A stretch of 64,000 nucleotides of DNA. It comes from UBA5072 sp963822145 (GTDB taxonomy: Bacteria; Bacteroidota; Bacteroidia; Bacteroidales; UBA10428). The DNA lies in contig CAWGGG010000001.1 in assembly GCA_963822145.1 (NCBI GenBank), positions 124,001 through 188,000 on the forward strand, in the 5' to 3' direction. The translations under genes and the position numbers were made by a program. The notes under the pieces were generated by a model. The model had not been told where the DNA came from. It saw only the letters and a program-made list of their open reading frames with translations, and made no database searches. Below, in pieces: positions 35,047 to 44,861 of the stretch (its first letter is position 1; each line of letters starts with the position of its first letter).

Positions 35047-38000
35047 TTATCTGAGTATTTCTACAAATGATTTGAATTGTACCTCTTCCAGCTTGCCCGC
35101 TACCTTCATGTCAATGATATAAAAATAGGTTCCTTCGGGTAATTCCACGCTGTTCATATTATAGCCATCCCATAGTTCGCCGTCCTGGTAATTTTCGGAT
35201 TCAAAAACAAGCAGTCCGGTGCTGTTGAAGATCCTGATCTTGATCTGTTCGGCATGAGCGGCTCCAAGGTCAAAAAAGTCATTTTTGGCATCTCCGTTGG
35301 GTGTAAATCCCTTTGGAATCACCAGCGGTGTCACCACAATTTCCATATCGTCTGATACAACCGGACAACTGCCATTGGTAACAGTCCACCTTAGTGAAGC
35401 TGCATCTGTAAACTCACTGACCAAGGCATCCGGCAGGGAAGCGTCGTCAAACACCCCTGACCCCGAAATTACAGACCATTCGCCTGTGCCAATCAACACC
35501 GGAGTGGCCTGCAATTGAGTTGTATAAATAAAGTCAAGTGTCTGATCGGGGCCGGCATAGGGTGCAGCAGGCTGTTCGTAAAAAGTTACCTCCACTTCAT
35601 CGGCATCGGTACAATGCCAGTTGGTCTCTGTCCAGCTTAATACCTGGGTGGTGTATGTGTCTGAGGTAACCGTGCTGCTGGGATTGACTGCATCACTAAA
35701 GGTTACTCCTGTTCCTGCCCACAGGCCTGTTGAACCCGAAACGCTTTTTACTGCCTGTAAAGCAAAGCTATTGCTGCAAACATCATTGTCGCTTCCGGCA
35801 TTGGCGACCGGAACCTGGTAAACCACTACCCTGGCTGCTCCCGTAAATCCGCTTATATCCGCAAAACACCCACTGTCATCTTCAACGGAATACATGGTAT
35901 ACGCACCGGCGGATGGCGGAACAAAGGCCATGGAATCAGGAGAGGAGGTGACCCCGGATTTGGACTGCCCTGACAATCCTGTCAGCGTAACATTGAATGG
36001 ACCATTTCCGGCCACGTCAAACTTCACAAACAAGGTTTCTCCGGCGCACAGGGTGTCACTTCTGCTGATCACGTCACCCGTGGGAAGCGGGTTGATCCGT
36101 ACTTCCACAGGATCGCTGATATCCGTGCATTCCCGGTTTTCCGGGGAGGAATAGACTATTCTCCTGAAATACTGCAGGGCAGTGAGGTTCGTGGTCTGAT
36201 AATCCTGCTCAGTTCCTGAGCCGCCGGTAACCGAGGTCCATGATACGTTGTTGCTGCTTTGCTGCCACTGGTAAGAATAAAAGGCATTACCATCGGCAGG
36301 CTGAGAACCCGGAAGGGTTAACGCGGTATTGAAACAGGTATACTGAACCGGGCTGCCGATAATGTTGTTGTTACTGATTACAGGATATACCACAACGGTA
36401 ACCCGTTCACTGGTATCAGAACAAATGTCACTGAAAGCCAGCCTGGCATATTGCATTGAGGTACTTAGCGGCCCGGGTGTATAGGAGGACTGGTTGCCTG
36501 TTCCTGAAACGTTTGTCCAGCCGGTTGCTCCTGCTGCCTGCTCGATCCACTGATAGGTTATACCCCCAAGTCCTCCGGTTGCAGAACCCGCGGTCAGCGG
36601 TACCGGGGTAACAAACTGGCAAATGGTCTGATCGGACAGTCCCAGGGTATTGTTGATGTAAGGAACCACCACCAGGTTGAAGGCGCTGGAGGTATCGTGG
36701 CAAACGCTATTCGCACCGGAGGTTACGACCCTGCTGTAGGCGGTGTTGATTTCAACCGGGTCAACAGGTGTATAATTCACCTGATCGGCACCGGTAATGT
36801 ATTGCCAGGCACCGGTTGTACGGCTCCTCCACTGGTAATGGTATACTGCATCACCGCCCCCTGGCTGTCCGCCTGTAATCAATTCCGGCACTTCCCCGGC
36901 ACAGTAACGGTCGTAGGCAGATGTCAACAGGTTGTTTGTCAGCGCAGGCAAAACCGCTATTGTTTTTATGCTGGCTGAAGTATCGATACAAGCATTGCCA
37001 TTCCCGGAATACACGATTCTGCGGTACAGTGTGGTGTCAGTCAGGATACCCGGGTTAAACCGTAATATATTGGAGGAAGGTATGATAGTCCAGTTACCCG
37101 CAGGAGTCCTTTGCTGCCATTTGTAACTGTAAATCCCATCTCCGCCTGCGGGAGTCATGGCATTCAAGGGTCCCGGACCCTGGTTCTCACAAATTACAGT
37201 ATCGGGGGTGGAAAAAACATTGTTGCTGATGAGCGGCAGAACGGTAATCTTCACGGTATTGCTGGTATGGGTGCAATAGGCCGTTGAATTGACGATGCGT
37301 CTGTAATATCTCGATTGCTGCAGGACGCCGGGATTATGGGAATTGGTGATTCCATCATTGTTCCAGACTGATTGATCAGCGCTATATTGCCAGAGGTACT
37401 GATAGGTTCCGTTGCCTCCAATGGGTGCTGTACCGGAAAGACTTTTTGCCGGGCTGTTGTAGCAAATGGTATCCGTGCCGGTGATGACATTGTTGCCAAT
37501 GGCCGGATAAACATAAACCTGGATCACGCGGCTGGTGTCCAAAACAAGATCCGAAGACACCACCCTGCGGTACCAGGTGGTCTGTGTCAAAGCCGGAGGC
37601 TGTAAGGTTCTAAGACTTTGTGTGCCAATGGCATTGGTCCAGTTGATGTTGTTGGTGCTTTGTTCCCAAACGTAGGAATAGACTCCATTCCCGCCTTTCG
37701 GCTGACTGGCTGTGAGCTGGTTGGGCACCTGTCCGGCACAAATGGTATCGGTTCCCCTGATACTGTTGAACAGGAAGCCGGTAAGGGGTGTAATAAGTCC
37801 GGATAGTGAAACCCCCACGGAACCGGGTGAACCGGGCATGCCAACAACAGAAGAGCAACCGCCGGCTACAGTACCGGAACCGCCGTTGGTAATATCAACA
37901 CTGGCTGTAATGGAAGGTCCTGAATACCACAACACGCCACCGCTACCACCGCCTCCTGAGCCGCTGCAATTCAACGCATCGGTGGTATTTCCGCCTTTGC

Positions 38001-39126
38001 CGCCTTTAACACTGACGTTTAATGTAGTGGTATAGGTGGTGACATCCAGTAATATGGTACCGCCTGCGCCACCTCCACCGCCGCTTCCGGTAGTGGCTGC
38101 GGCACTCTCGCCCAGAGCTGAAACAGCTTTGCCGTTGCCCACCAGCGTGCCGGTAATGATGATGATGATGCCACCACCGTCCCCGCCTCTGGCAGGAGTT
38201 GACGATGAAAGTTTTGTTCCGCTTCCTCCGCCGCCACCCATGATGATCTTATTGCCATCGAATATTTCCTTGCACCCGTACCCGCCCCAACCGCCGAGTG
38301 CCGCAAAGGGTAAGTTACAATTTGGTGATTGCTTGCCGCCATCTCCTGCCACATAATAGTTGCTGCCTCCGCCGCCTCCAGAATACAATCCGTTGCCGGC
38401 GCCCCCGCCGTTCAATGCAAATCCTGTACCCTTAGTGTAAAGCCAGGAGGTGGAAATGATGCCCTCACCCTTGTTGCCCGAGCGATTCAACTGAGCGGGA
38501 AGAAAATGTAAGGTGTCTTTAACCGTACTGCTCAGACCATACCGGCATGCCCCGGTATAATTTTCTGTCGGGACCGCTCCTCCGCGAAATCCGTTGGAAC
38601 TGGCATCGATATTGTAATTCAGCTTCACTGAATCGGTACCGATAATCGCTACAATACCCCCGACCGCGCCGTCCCAGTCACGGGCCGTTACAATTCCTGA
38701 AGTGGATACGGTCTCTCCTTCAACGAATTTCACCAGCTGAATCTTTTCTCCAGGATTATAAGCTTTTCCGACATTATCTGTAAAAACGATCCAGGCCTCG
38801 GAGGCATTGATCGGGATAACCTGGTCCACCTGCAGCACTTCATAACTGCCGGTATTATAGAATGATTCACGCGTACGGGATTCTTTGGTTAAAAAATCAG
38901 GCGGTGTCAACAGTTTTCCCCCGGTCATCTGAATGAGCAACACCTTATTCTCTACCTGGAATTGACCCAGCTGCCCGCCGGCGGCATCGGTAACCCTTAC
39001 CCGGTCAGTCTGTACCTCATCAACTCTTAAATAGTAGTTGGGGATTCCGGAAATCTGGACATTTTGTGAAAGGCCCATGAGCAGAACAGAAAACAGGCCT
39101 GTAACTATGAAAACAATTCTTTTCAA
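35047..39126 (-). CDS. Large surface protein with glycine-rich region, six Ig-like repeats and type B T9SS sorting domain
   Basis: A 1359-residue exported protein beginning MKRIVFIVTGLFSVLLMGLS from a TTG start (39126); no ATG fits the signal peptide. Residues about 235-440 form a glycine-rich region (GGGGGSNYY, GSGGGGGAGGT). Six repeats of about 85-90 residues follow, each with Y.Y.W....W, then YRR.V and C.DTS. Two or three further Ig-like domains lead to the gliding-motility-associated (type B) sorting domain in the last ~86 residues (IPKGFTPNGDAKNDFFDLG ... VEILR). It should be exported by T9SS with help from the adjacent PorP/SprF. Adhesion is a guess. Confidence 0.9.
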   Translation of the reverse strand: MKRIVFIVTGLFSVLLMGLSQNVQISGIPNYYLRVDEVQTDRVRVTDAAGGQLGQFQVENKVLLIQMTGGKLLTPPDFLTKESRTRESFYNTGSYEVLQVDQVIPINASEAWIVFTDNVGKAYNPGEKIQLVKFVEGETVSTSGIVTARDWDGAVGGIVAIIGTDSVKLNYNIDASSNGFRGGAVPTENYTGACRYGLSSTVKDTLHFLPAQLNRSGNKGEGIISTSWLYTKGTGFALNGGGAGNGLYSGGGGGSNYYVAGDGGKQSPNCNLPFAALGGWGGYGCKEIFDGNKIIMGGGGGSGTKLSSSTPARGGDGGGIIIIITGTLVGNGKAVSALGESAAATTGSGGGGGAGGTILLDVTTYTTTLNVSVKGGKGGNTTDALNCSGSGGGGSGGVLWYSGPSITASVDITNGGSGTVAGGCSSVVGMPGSPGSVGVSLSGLITPLTGFLFNSIRGTDTICAGQVPNQLTASQPKGGNGVYSYVWEQSTNNINWTNAIGTQSLRTLQPPALTQTTWYRRVVSSDLVLDTSRVIQVYVYPAIGNNVITGTDTICYNSPAKSLSGTAPIGGNGTYQYLWQYSADQSVWNNDGITNSHNPGVLQQSRYYRRIVNSTAYCTHTSNTVKITVLPLISNNVFSTPDTVICENQGPGPLNAMTPAGGDGIYSYKWQQRTPAGNWTIIPSSNILRFNPGILTDTTLYRRIVYSGNGNACIDTSASIKTIAVLPALTNNLLTSAYDRYCAGEVPELITGGQPGGGDAVYHYQWRSRTTGAWQYITGADQVNYTPVDPVEINTAYSRVVTSGANSVCHDTSSAFNLVVVPYINNTLGLSDQTICQFVTPVPLTAGSATGGLGGITYQWIEQAAGATGWTNVSGTGNQSSYTPGPLSTSMQYARLAFSDICSDTSERVTVVVYPVISNNNIIGSPVQYTCFNTALTLPGSQPADGNAFYSYQWQQSSNNVSWTSVTGGSGTEQDYQTTNLTALQYFRRIVYSSPENRECTDISDPVEVRINPLPTGDVISRSDTLCAGETLFVKFDVAGNGPFNVTLTGLSGQSKSGVTSSPDSMAFVPPSAGAYTMYSVEDDSGCFADISGFTGAARVVVYQVPVANAGSDNDVCSNSFALQAVKSVSGSTGLWAGTGVTFSDAVNPSSTVTSDTYTTQVLSWTETNWHCTDADEVEVTFYEQPAAPYAGPDQTLDFIYTTQLQATPVLIGTGEWSVISGSGVFDDASLPDALVSEFTDAASLRWTVTNGSCPVVSDDMEIVVTPLVIPKGFTPNGDAKNDFFDLGAAHAEQIKIRIFNSTGLLVFESENYQDGELWDGYNMNSVELPEGTYFYIIDMKVAGKLEEVQFKSFVEILR

Positions 39127-39167
39127 AGCAGGATTTGGGTTAGTTTGTTGGTTTGTCTGTTGTATTT

Positions 39168-39175
39168 CAAAAATA
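39168..39175 (-). promoter_or_regulatory. -7 box of the surface-protein operon
   Basis: On the minus strand TATTTTTG fits TAnnTTTG and lies 41 bases before the TTG start at 39126. The position supports that start and an independent transcript for the five-gene operon. Confidence 0.45.
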
Positions 39176-39245
39176 TAAAATATTATTTGACAATATTTTT
39201 AAGATATCAACACCGGGCCTCCTCCATCAGCCTGAATGCTCAGGG

Positions 39246-42200
39246 TCACTGCCCGGGGCCACCCACAGCGGCTTTCACATAAACCGGAAGTTCAATTATG
39301 AAAGTGGTTCCGTGGTTGACCTTTGTCTTAAACGTAATATGTCCTGCAAAAGATTCAATAATATTTTTAACAATTGACAAACCTAAACCCATACCGCTGG
39401 ATTTGGTGGTAAAACTTGGAGTAAAGAGCTTATTCTGAAGTTCTTCGGGGATACCTTTCCCGTTATCGGTGATGCTGATACGAACCATGATGCCGTTCAG
39501 CACCAGGCTGATGCCCACCTTGCCATGGCGGGTCTCAGGAATGGATTGAATGGCATTTTTCAGCAGGTTAATAAATACCCGTGATAATTGCTCCTTGTCG
39601 GCATACACCAGGATGCCCTCGCTTTCGTGTTCAAAAATAAAATCAACATTTTCCGTATTTGAAAACAGGGTGAGTATTGACCTGATCTTATCCACAATGT
39701 TGATCTCTTCATTGAACGCCTTGGGCATCTTGGCAAAATTACTGAATTCCGAAGCAATGAAGGACAGGTTATCAATCTGTTCAATCAGCGTACGCGATAC
39801 TTTTTCCAGGTTTTCATCGAAGTTCTCTTTGTTGTCTTTCCACGAACGCAGCAAGTGCTGGACACTCAGCTTCATGGGTGTCAGTGGGTTCTTGATTTCA
39901 TGGGCGATTTGCTTGGCCATTTCCCGCCAGGCACTTTCACGTTCCGAGCGTGACAGCATTTCAACACTTTTCACGAGTTCCTTCACCATACGGTTGTATT
40001 CACCTACAAGGCCGGCAATCTCATCATGACCGGCATAAATGATTTCCTCGTTCTTTTTGCCGATCTTGATTTCACTGAACTTCTGTTGGATCATCCGGAG
40101 CGGCCTGGTAATCTGGTCGGAAATGATGACTGCCATGGCAATGGTAAGCAGGATAAGCAACATATAAATATTAACCACTGCCACAACCAGGGTAGTGACA
40201 TCACTGCGCAGTACATTCTGTTTGGTAAAATAGGGCAGGTTCAGGTAGGCCAGCAGTTTGTTCTTTGCATTCACAAAAGGGACATAGGCCGAAAGATAGG
40301 AGAGTTCTCCGATGTTTTCGCGGTGAATGAACTCAGCCTGTTTCTCTTTTACCATTTTATTATAAGCCTGTGGGTTCATCTTCCGTCCCAGGATGCCCTG
40401 GTCAAAAAGTTCAGGCCGTGAGCTGGCCAGCAGATCGCCCTTGGGATCAAATAAATTGATATCTGAATAAAAAACATCCGAGAATTTAATCAGCAGCTGA
40501 TTCAGGTTGTCGTAATCGTCTCCCTTCCAGTTGGGACTGATCCGGTTGGGCAAGTAGGCCAGCAGGTGATCCAGCTCGATATACACCGATTGAATTTTCT
40601 CACTGAGCAAGTCGTGCTGCTTCCGCTGGTACTGCTGAATGCTGAAATAAATGGTACCGCCTCCTACCAGAATCAGCGAAAGAAAGAGGATGGCAATGAT
40701 GGACAACTGTATTTTGTTTTTAAAATTAAAAGTGATGTCCTTCCCCAGATCAGAAAAGTTGCGGATGGTGACAAAGATCAGCACCAGAAAGTAATAGAAA
40801 AGAAATATATAGGAGAAAGAGACCAGCTTGTCAAAGAAGGTTGCCGCCGGCCTGCTGACCATAACCGCGCTGTCCTTGTTGATACGGTAAATCAGGTGGT
40901 TATATCCTTCAAATTTATCGGGCGAGTTTTCGTAGGTCAGCAGGTCGAGGCTGTATTGGAAAGTCCCGGATTGTGCCACCAGCTTATTCTTGTAATAACT
41001 GGCAAAAGAATACTCCTCCAGAAGCTTGGTCTTGTGATATTTCTTGTCCAGAAGCAGGTCGGGAAAACCCAGCTCTTCCGCCACCAGCCGGGAGGTAAGC
41101 TCAATGAAAAAGGCAAATTGCTCTTTGCTTCCAGGCCTTTCATAGGTCAGCCATCCCAGGTAATTGATCTGACCGTTCTGACTGTCGAGAAAGTAAAAAT
41201 CGCTCCGGGGCAGATGCATGCTCCCCTTTGAGAGCAAATCCTTATAAAAGGTATAGCAGTTCATTTGTTGTGCCGGGACGCTGTCATCAAGAATTAAATT
41301 GGTATAGGGATCGCAATCGATGATATTCAGACTGTACTTCCCCCAAAATCCATTGAAATAATTACTCTTCAGGTATTTGAAGATCTGTTCATAACTGATA
41401 TTCCTGTTGAACATGTAGTTTTTGAAAATCTCATCCTTTCTGATCCTGCTGCTGATGTCCTCCAACAGGTACTCAGCCACCGGGTCGTGCTGATTCGACA
41501 GGTTTTCAGCCATTACCCGCATATTGCTTGTCATTTTCTGTCTGGCAAAATGGGTAAACAGAAATACTGAGTATGCCGAGAAAAAGATAACCATGAATGC
41601 CATGGCTGTATAATTGCCTACAGGAATGTTGCGGAAATGCATCACGGCCAGGAATAGAAACATGAGTATAAAAGCCAGGTAAGATCCGTAATCAAACCCA
41701 AGATCCAGCAGATACGCTGCCACCAAGATAACTGAACTGACCAGTATAAACATCAGCATTAATTTAGTGAGGCCGTATGATCTGGGGGATATGGCGAACA
41801 GATTATGGGTCAGCAGCAGCAGGGCTCCGAAATGCATGGCCGCGATCAGCAGTCCAATCAGAGTATAGGCGCTCAGACTGGCGGCTTTGTAAAACTCAAA
41901 ATTTATGGTAGAATGCAGGATAAGATTGGAGAGAATATAATGTGTAAGTACATAGTATCCAGTCAGTAGCATCATCATCAGCAAAGTGGCGGTATTGATG
42001 CCTGATTTCCCGGTTTTATAAAACGAACCCGGAAATTGAAATCCCAAACAGAACTCTGACACTAAAAAGAGGGCCAGGAAGGAATTTAAAAAGACATCCC
42101 CCAGTGAGGGCAGGAGGTCTGATTTTGCAAAGGGCACCGGACCGAATAAATCCAGGTCGTAAAGGTCATATGGCACGTGATACCGATATTGAATCCATCT

Positions 42201-42917
42201 CAATCCGGCCAGAATGATAATAAGCAGCCCCAGCGCTGCATTTCTTAGCAACTGCTTTTTAATCCCTTCAAGGATGCTGTGTATCAGCAAAAAGAATGCA
42301 AGCAAGGAAAGCAAAATCAGTCCCGGAATCATGTATTTTTCGAGCATGGCAAACCGGAGCTCATTTACGCTGAATTTAATTGAAAACAGGTAGATGCCCT
42401 CCCAGTCGAGGATCGAATACGATCCTGGCTGGGGTTCGGTAAGTATCTGTGTGGAGATCGGCAGATTCAGATCGGGTTGAAATCCGTTAACCAGGAAGTC
42501 ATTTTCATAAGGGTACTGCGATTTGATCAGGATGAGCCCATAAGCCCTTATGGAATCGCTGAGGTAAGGCTTGATAACGTACCAACCGTTGGAAATAAAC
42601 TCAAAACGTTTCTCGGTCACTTCCTGTTCCCTCAGCAAAGAAAGGGGCAGTGTATTGTCCGACCAGTAAATCAGGCTGTCATCCCGGTAGGCCACCATGA
42701 TAATATCCTTGTCACCAGGCAAGACCGTACCCAGGAGCCAGTTGTTCTGTGCCAGCTTCTGGTAAATACGGTCAGTACGCTGGAATATCTTGATCATCTC
42801 TTTCTGAAGCCTCCTGTGATCCCCTTCCTTATAATGCCAGTTATCCAGGATAATGTTCGAAATAAGGGTGAGTATCAGCAGGGCCAGGAATACCAGGAAA
42901 ATTTTACCGGTTCGCAT
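39246..42917 (-). CDS. NtrY-like sensor histidine kinase with about 12 membrane helices
   Basis: A 1223-residue membrane kinase. About nine hydrophobic helices lie in the first 490 residues (for example GLILLSLLAFFLLIHSILEG and YTAMAFMVIFFSAYSVFLF), then a soluble region, two more helices (KIQLSIIAILFLSLILVGGG), an extracytoplasmic sensor-like loop, a last helix and a HAMP-like linker. The kinase core has the H box AHEIKNPLTPMKLS (H1006), N box FINLLKNAIQS (N1121) and G boxes DNGKGIPEE and GMGLGLSIVKN. The HEIKNPLTP form is that of NtrY. No response regulator is adjacent. It lies 34 bases after rlmH. Confidence 0.92.
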   Translation of the reverse strand: MRTGKIFLVFLALLILTLISNIILDNWHYKEGDHRRLQKEMIKIFQRTDRIYQKLAQNNWLLGTVLPGDKDIIMVAYRDDSLIYWSDNTLPLSLLREQEVTEKRFEFISNGWYVIKPYLSDSIRAYGLILIKSQYPYENDFLVNGFQPDLNLPISTQILTEPQPGSYSILDWEGIYLFSIKFSVNELRFAMLEKYMIPGLILLSLLAFFLLIHSILEGIKKQLLRNAALGLLIIILAGLRWIQYRYHVPYDLYDLDLFGPVPFAKSDLLPSLGDVFLNSFLALFLVSEFCLGFQFPGSFYKTGKSGINTATLLMMMLLTGYYVLTHYILSNLILHSTINFEFYKAASLSAYTLIGLLIAAMHFGALLLLTHNLFAISPRSYGLTKLMLMFILVSSVILVAAYLLDLGFDYGSYLAFILMFLFLAVMHFRNIPVGNYTAMAFMVIFFSAYSVFLFTHFARQKMTSNMRVMAENLSNQHDPVAEYLLEDISSRIRKDEIFKNYMFNRNISYEQIFKYLKSNYFNGFWGKYSLNIIDCDPYTNLILDDSVPAQQMNCYTFYKDLLSKGSMHLPRSDFYFLDSQNGQINYLGWLTYERPGSKEQFAFFIELTSRLVAEELGFPDLLLDKKYHKTKLLEEYSFASYYKNKLVAQSGTFQYSLDLLTYENSPDKFEGYNHLIYRINKDSAVMVSRPAATFFDKLVSFSYIFLFYYFLVLIFVTIRNFSDLGKDITFNFKNKIQLSIIAILFLSLILVGGGTIYFSIQQYQRKQHDLLSEKIQSVYIELDHLLAYLPNRISPNWKGDDYDNLNQLLIKFSDVFYSDINLFDPKGDLLASSRPELFDQGILGRKMNPQAYNKMVKEKQAEFIHRENIGELSYLSAYVPFVNAKNKLLAYLNLPYFTKQNVLRSDVTTLVVAVVNIYMLLILLTIAMAVIISDQITRPLRMIQQKFSEIKIGKKNEEIIYAGHDEIAGLVGEYNRMVKELVKSVEMLSRSERESAWREMAKQIAHEIKNPLTPMKLSVQHLLRSWKDNKENFDENLEKVSRTLIEQIDNLSFIASEFSNFAKMPKAFNEEINIVDKIRSILTLFSNTENVDFIFEHESEGILVYADKEQLSRVFINLLKNAIQSIPETRHGKVGISLVLNGIMVRISITDNGKGIPEELQNKLFTPSFTTKSSGMGLGLSIVKNIIESFAGHITFKTKVNHGTTFIIELPVYVKAAVGGPGQ

Positions 42918-42951
42918 AAGAGCATCCGAAAATTAAAAGTTAAACACCTGT

Positions 42952-43425
42952 TCAGGCATGATGATAAGGTTCTCCTTTAATGATGGTAAAGGCACGGTAG
43001 AGCTGTTCCAGAAATACAAGCCGAACCAGCTGATGAGAAAAGGTCATATCTGAAAGGGAGATTTTTTCAGGAACCGCCTGATAAACATCACCGGAAAAAC
43101 CATAGGGCCCGCCGATCACAAAGCCCACGTGACGACTTCCCTTATTCATAACCTGTTGAATATACTGGGAGAACTGCACCGAGTCGAGCTTTCTTCCTAC
43201 TGTATCCAGAAGGACAGGATAATCAATCTTTTCCAGGGCCTTTAACACGAGTTTTCCTTCCTGTTCTTTCTGGACGATTTCGGGTTGATGCTGCATCTGA
43301 CGTGACGCTTTCAGGTAGATCATATCGAATGAAATATAGTGTTTGATTCTCTTTTCAAATAATGCAATACCCTCTTTCAAGTAGGGCTCCTGTGTATTTC
43401 CAAGATTGATGATACTGATTTTCAT
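42952..43425 (-). CDS. rlmH: 23S rRNA pseudouridine-1915 N3-methyltransferase RlmH
   Basis: A 157-residue SPOUT methyltransferase, the usual RlmH length, starting MKISIINLGNTQEPYLKEGI. The knot region is VGFVIGGPYGFSGDV and the C-terminus LSDMTFSHQLVRLVFLEQLYRAFTI...YHHA is highly typical. It methylates pseudouridine 1915 in helix 69. ATGs one codon (43428) and six codons (43443) upstream also exist; 43425 fits the family best. Confidence 0.95.
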   Translation of the reverse strand: MKISIINLGNTQEPYLKEGIALFEKRIKHYISFDMIYLKASRQMQHQPEIVQKEQEGKLVLKALEKIDYPVLLDTVGRKLDSVQFSQYIQQVMNKGSRHVGFVIGGPYGFSGDVYQAVPEKISLSDMTFSHQLVRLVFLEQLYRAFTIIKGEPYHHA

Positions 43426-43555
43426 CATAAAAAGGTTTATCATTGGAATTATTGGCCCGGATTTTGATCAAACACCATAATTGAATTAAATAATTAAATT
43501 TGCGATGCCATTGCTGCTATACTATTTCAAAAATACTTTTTATTTCGACATGAGC

Positions 43556-43987
43556 ATGATAAAGACTGTGCTGAAAATCAACAGTGTCAAACAAGCACTT
43601 CTGTTGTTACTCCTGATGCTTCCCAAGCAGGTGACAATTAATGCTTCTGCACCCGGTGATATTCCCCAGCCTGTTATAGAAGCATTAAAAACGGGTAATT
43701 CCGTTATGCTTTCCAAATACTTCAATACCAGCATTGAGCTTGCCATACCGGGTCAGGAAGATATTTTCAGCAGCCAGCAGGCAGAACTTATCGTCAAGAA
43801 CTTCTTCGCAAAACATGTGCCAACAAATTTTGTAATCCTGCACAAGGGTGGTAAAGAAGGTTCGCAGTACGCTATTGGCAATCTGACCACTTCCACGGGC
43901 AATTACAGAGTAACTTTGCTCATCAAGCAAAGTGAGAACAAGCCATATATTCACCAACTCCGATTTGAAGAGGAAAATGCCGAATAG
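43556..43987 (+). CDS. Exported DUF4783 protein
   Basis: About 143 residues from the ATG at 43556; in-frame ATGs at 43550 and 43505 are alternatives. The chosen start gives a clean signal peptide (MIKTVLKINSVKQALLLLLL). The domain matches DUF4783, a small NTF2-like family of Bacteroidota, from ALKTGNSVMLSKYF, IVKNFFAKHVPTNFVILHKG and IHQLRFEEE. No function is known. Its end overlaps the nadC start by 11 bases; DUF4783 upstream of nadC and yihY is an arrangement I recall from other Bacteroidota. Confidence 0.85.
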   Translation: MIKTVLKINSVKQALLLLLLMLPKQVTINASAPGDIPQPVIEALKTGNSVMLSKYFNTSIELAIPGQEDIFSSQQAELIVKNFFAKHVPTNFVILHKGGKEGSQYAIGNLTTSTGNYRVTLLIKQSENKPYIHQLRFEEENAE

Positions 43988-44861
43988 CAGTTTCGACAAC
44001 TTTATTGAAAATGCATTAAATGAAGATATTGGCGACGGGGACCATACCTCCCGTGCCTGTATACCTGCTGATGCCATCGGCAAGGCCCAGTTGCTGATCA
44101 AGGAAGAGGGCGTTCTGGCCGGGGTTGATGTTGCAGTTAGAATCTTTCGCAGGCTGGATCCTGAAGTAAAAATTGATATCTATAAAAAGGATGGTGACCT
44201 GGTAACTCCCCCCGGCATCGCATTTGTAGTAGAGGGCAAGGTATTGGCCCTTTTAAAAGCTGAACGACTGGTACTCAACATCATGCAACGGATGAGCGGT
44301 ATAGCTACCACCACCCGGCATTACGTCAACAGACTCAACGGCCTAAAGACCAAAATCTTAGATACGCGTAAGACCACCCCCGGAATGCGGATGCTGGAAA
44401 AGGCTGCCGTAAAGACCGGCGGAGGGGAGAACCACCGGTTCGGCCTTTATGATATGATCCTGATCAAGGACAATCATGTTGATTTTGCCGGAGACATCCA
44501 CAGTGCCATATCCCGGACACGGGAATACCTTGATCGTACGGGCCGGAACCTTGACATTGAAATAGAAGCCCGTAATCTCGATGATGTTGCCACCATCCTG
44601 GAGGTTGGCGGTATCAGGAGGATCATGCTCGACAATTTTAGCCTGGAGAACACCCGCAAAGCTGTTACCATGATCGCCGGGCGCTTTGAAACCGAATCAT
44701 CAGGCGGAATTACATTCGAAAACATCAGGGATTATGCTGAATGCGGCGTTGACTACATATCGGTAGGAGCGCTTACCCATCATATTAAAAGTCTGGATTT
44801 AAGCTTTAAAGCCTTAAATTATAAACCTGATGAGTTCGGACCGACGCACTTATACCTATAG
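43977..44861 (+). CDS. nadC: Nicotinate-nucleotide pyrophosphorylase (carboxylating)
   Basis: A 294-residue enzyme that makes nicotinate mononucleotide from quinolinate and PRPP in de novo NAD synthesis. Diagnostic stretches are EDIGDGDHTS near the N-terminus, LNIMQRMSGIATTT, DTRKTTPGMRMLEKAAVKTGG with the PRPP/quinolinate residues, and GLYDMILIKDNHV. The ATG at 43977, preceded by GAAGAGGAAA, gives the family-typical start; an upstream GTG at 43932 would be too long. It overlaps the yihY-like gene by 32 bases. Confidence 0.96.
   Translation: MPNSSFDNFIENALNEDIGDGDHTSRACIPADAIGKAQLLIKEEGVLAGVDVAVRIFRRLDPEVKIDIYKKDGDLVTPPGIAFVVEGKVLALLKAERLVLNIMQRMSGIATTTRHYVNRLNGLKTKILDTRKTTPGMRMLEKAAVKTGGGENHRFGLYDMILIKDNHVDFAGDIHSAISRTREYLDRTGRNLDIEIEARNLDDVATILEVGGIRRIMLDNFSLENTRKAVTMIAGRFETESSGGITFENIRDYAECGVDYISVGALTHHIKSLDLSFKALNYKPDEFGPTHLYL

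Noticed and set aside
38036..38356. Proline-rich open frames opposite the surface protein
   Set aside because: Proline runs are the expected complement of GGN glycine codons in the real gene.
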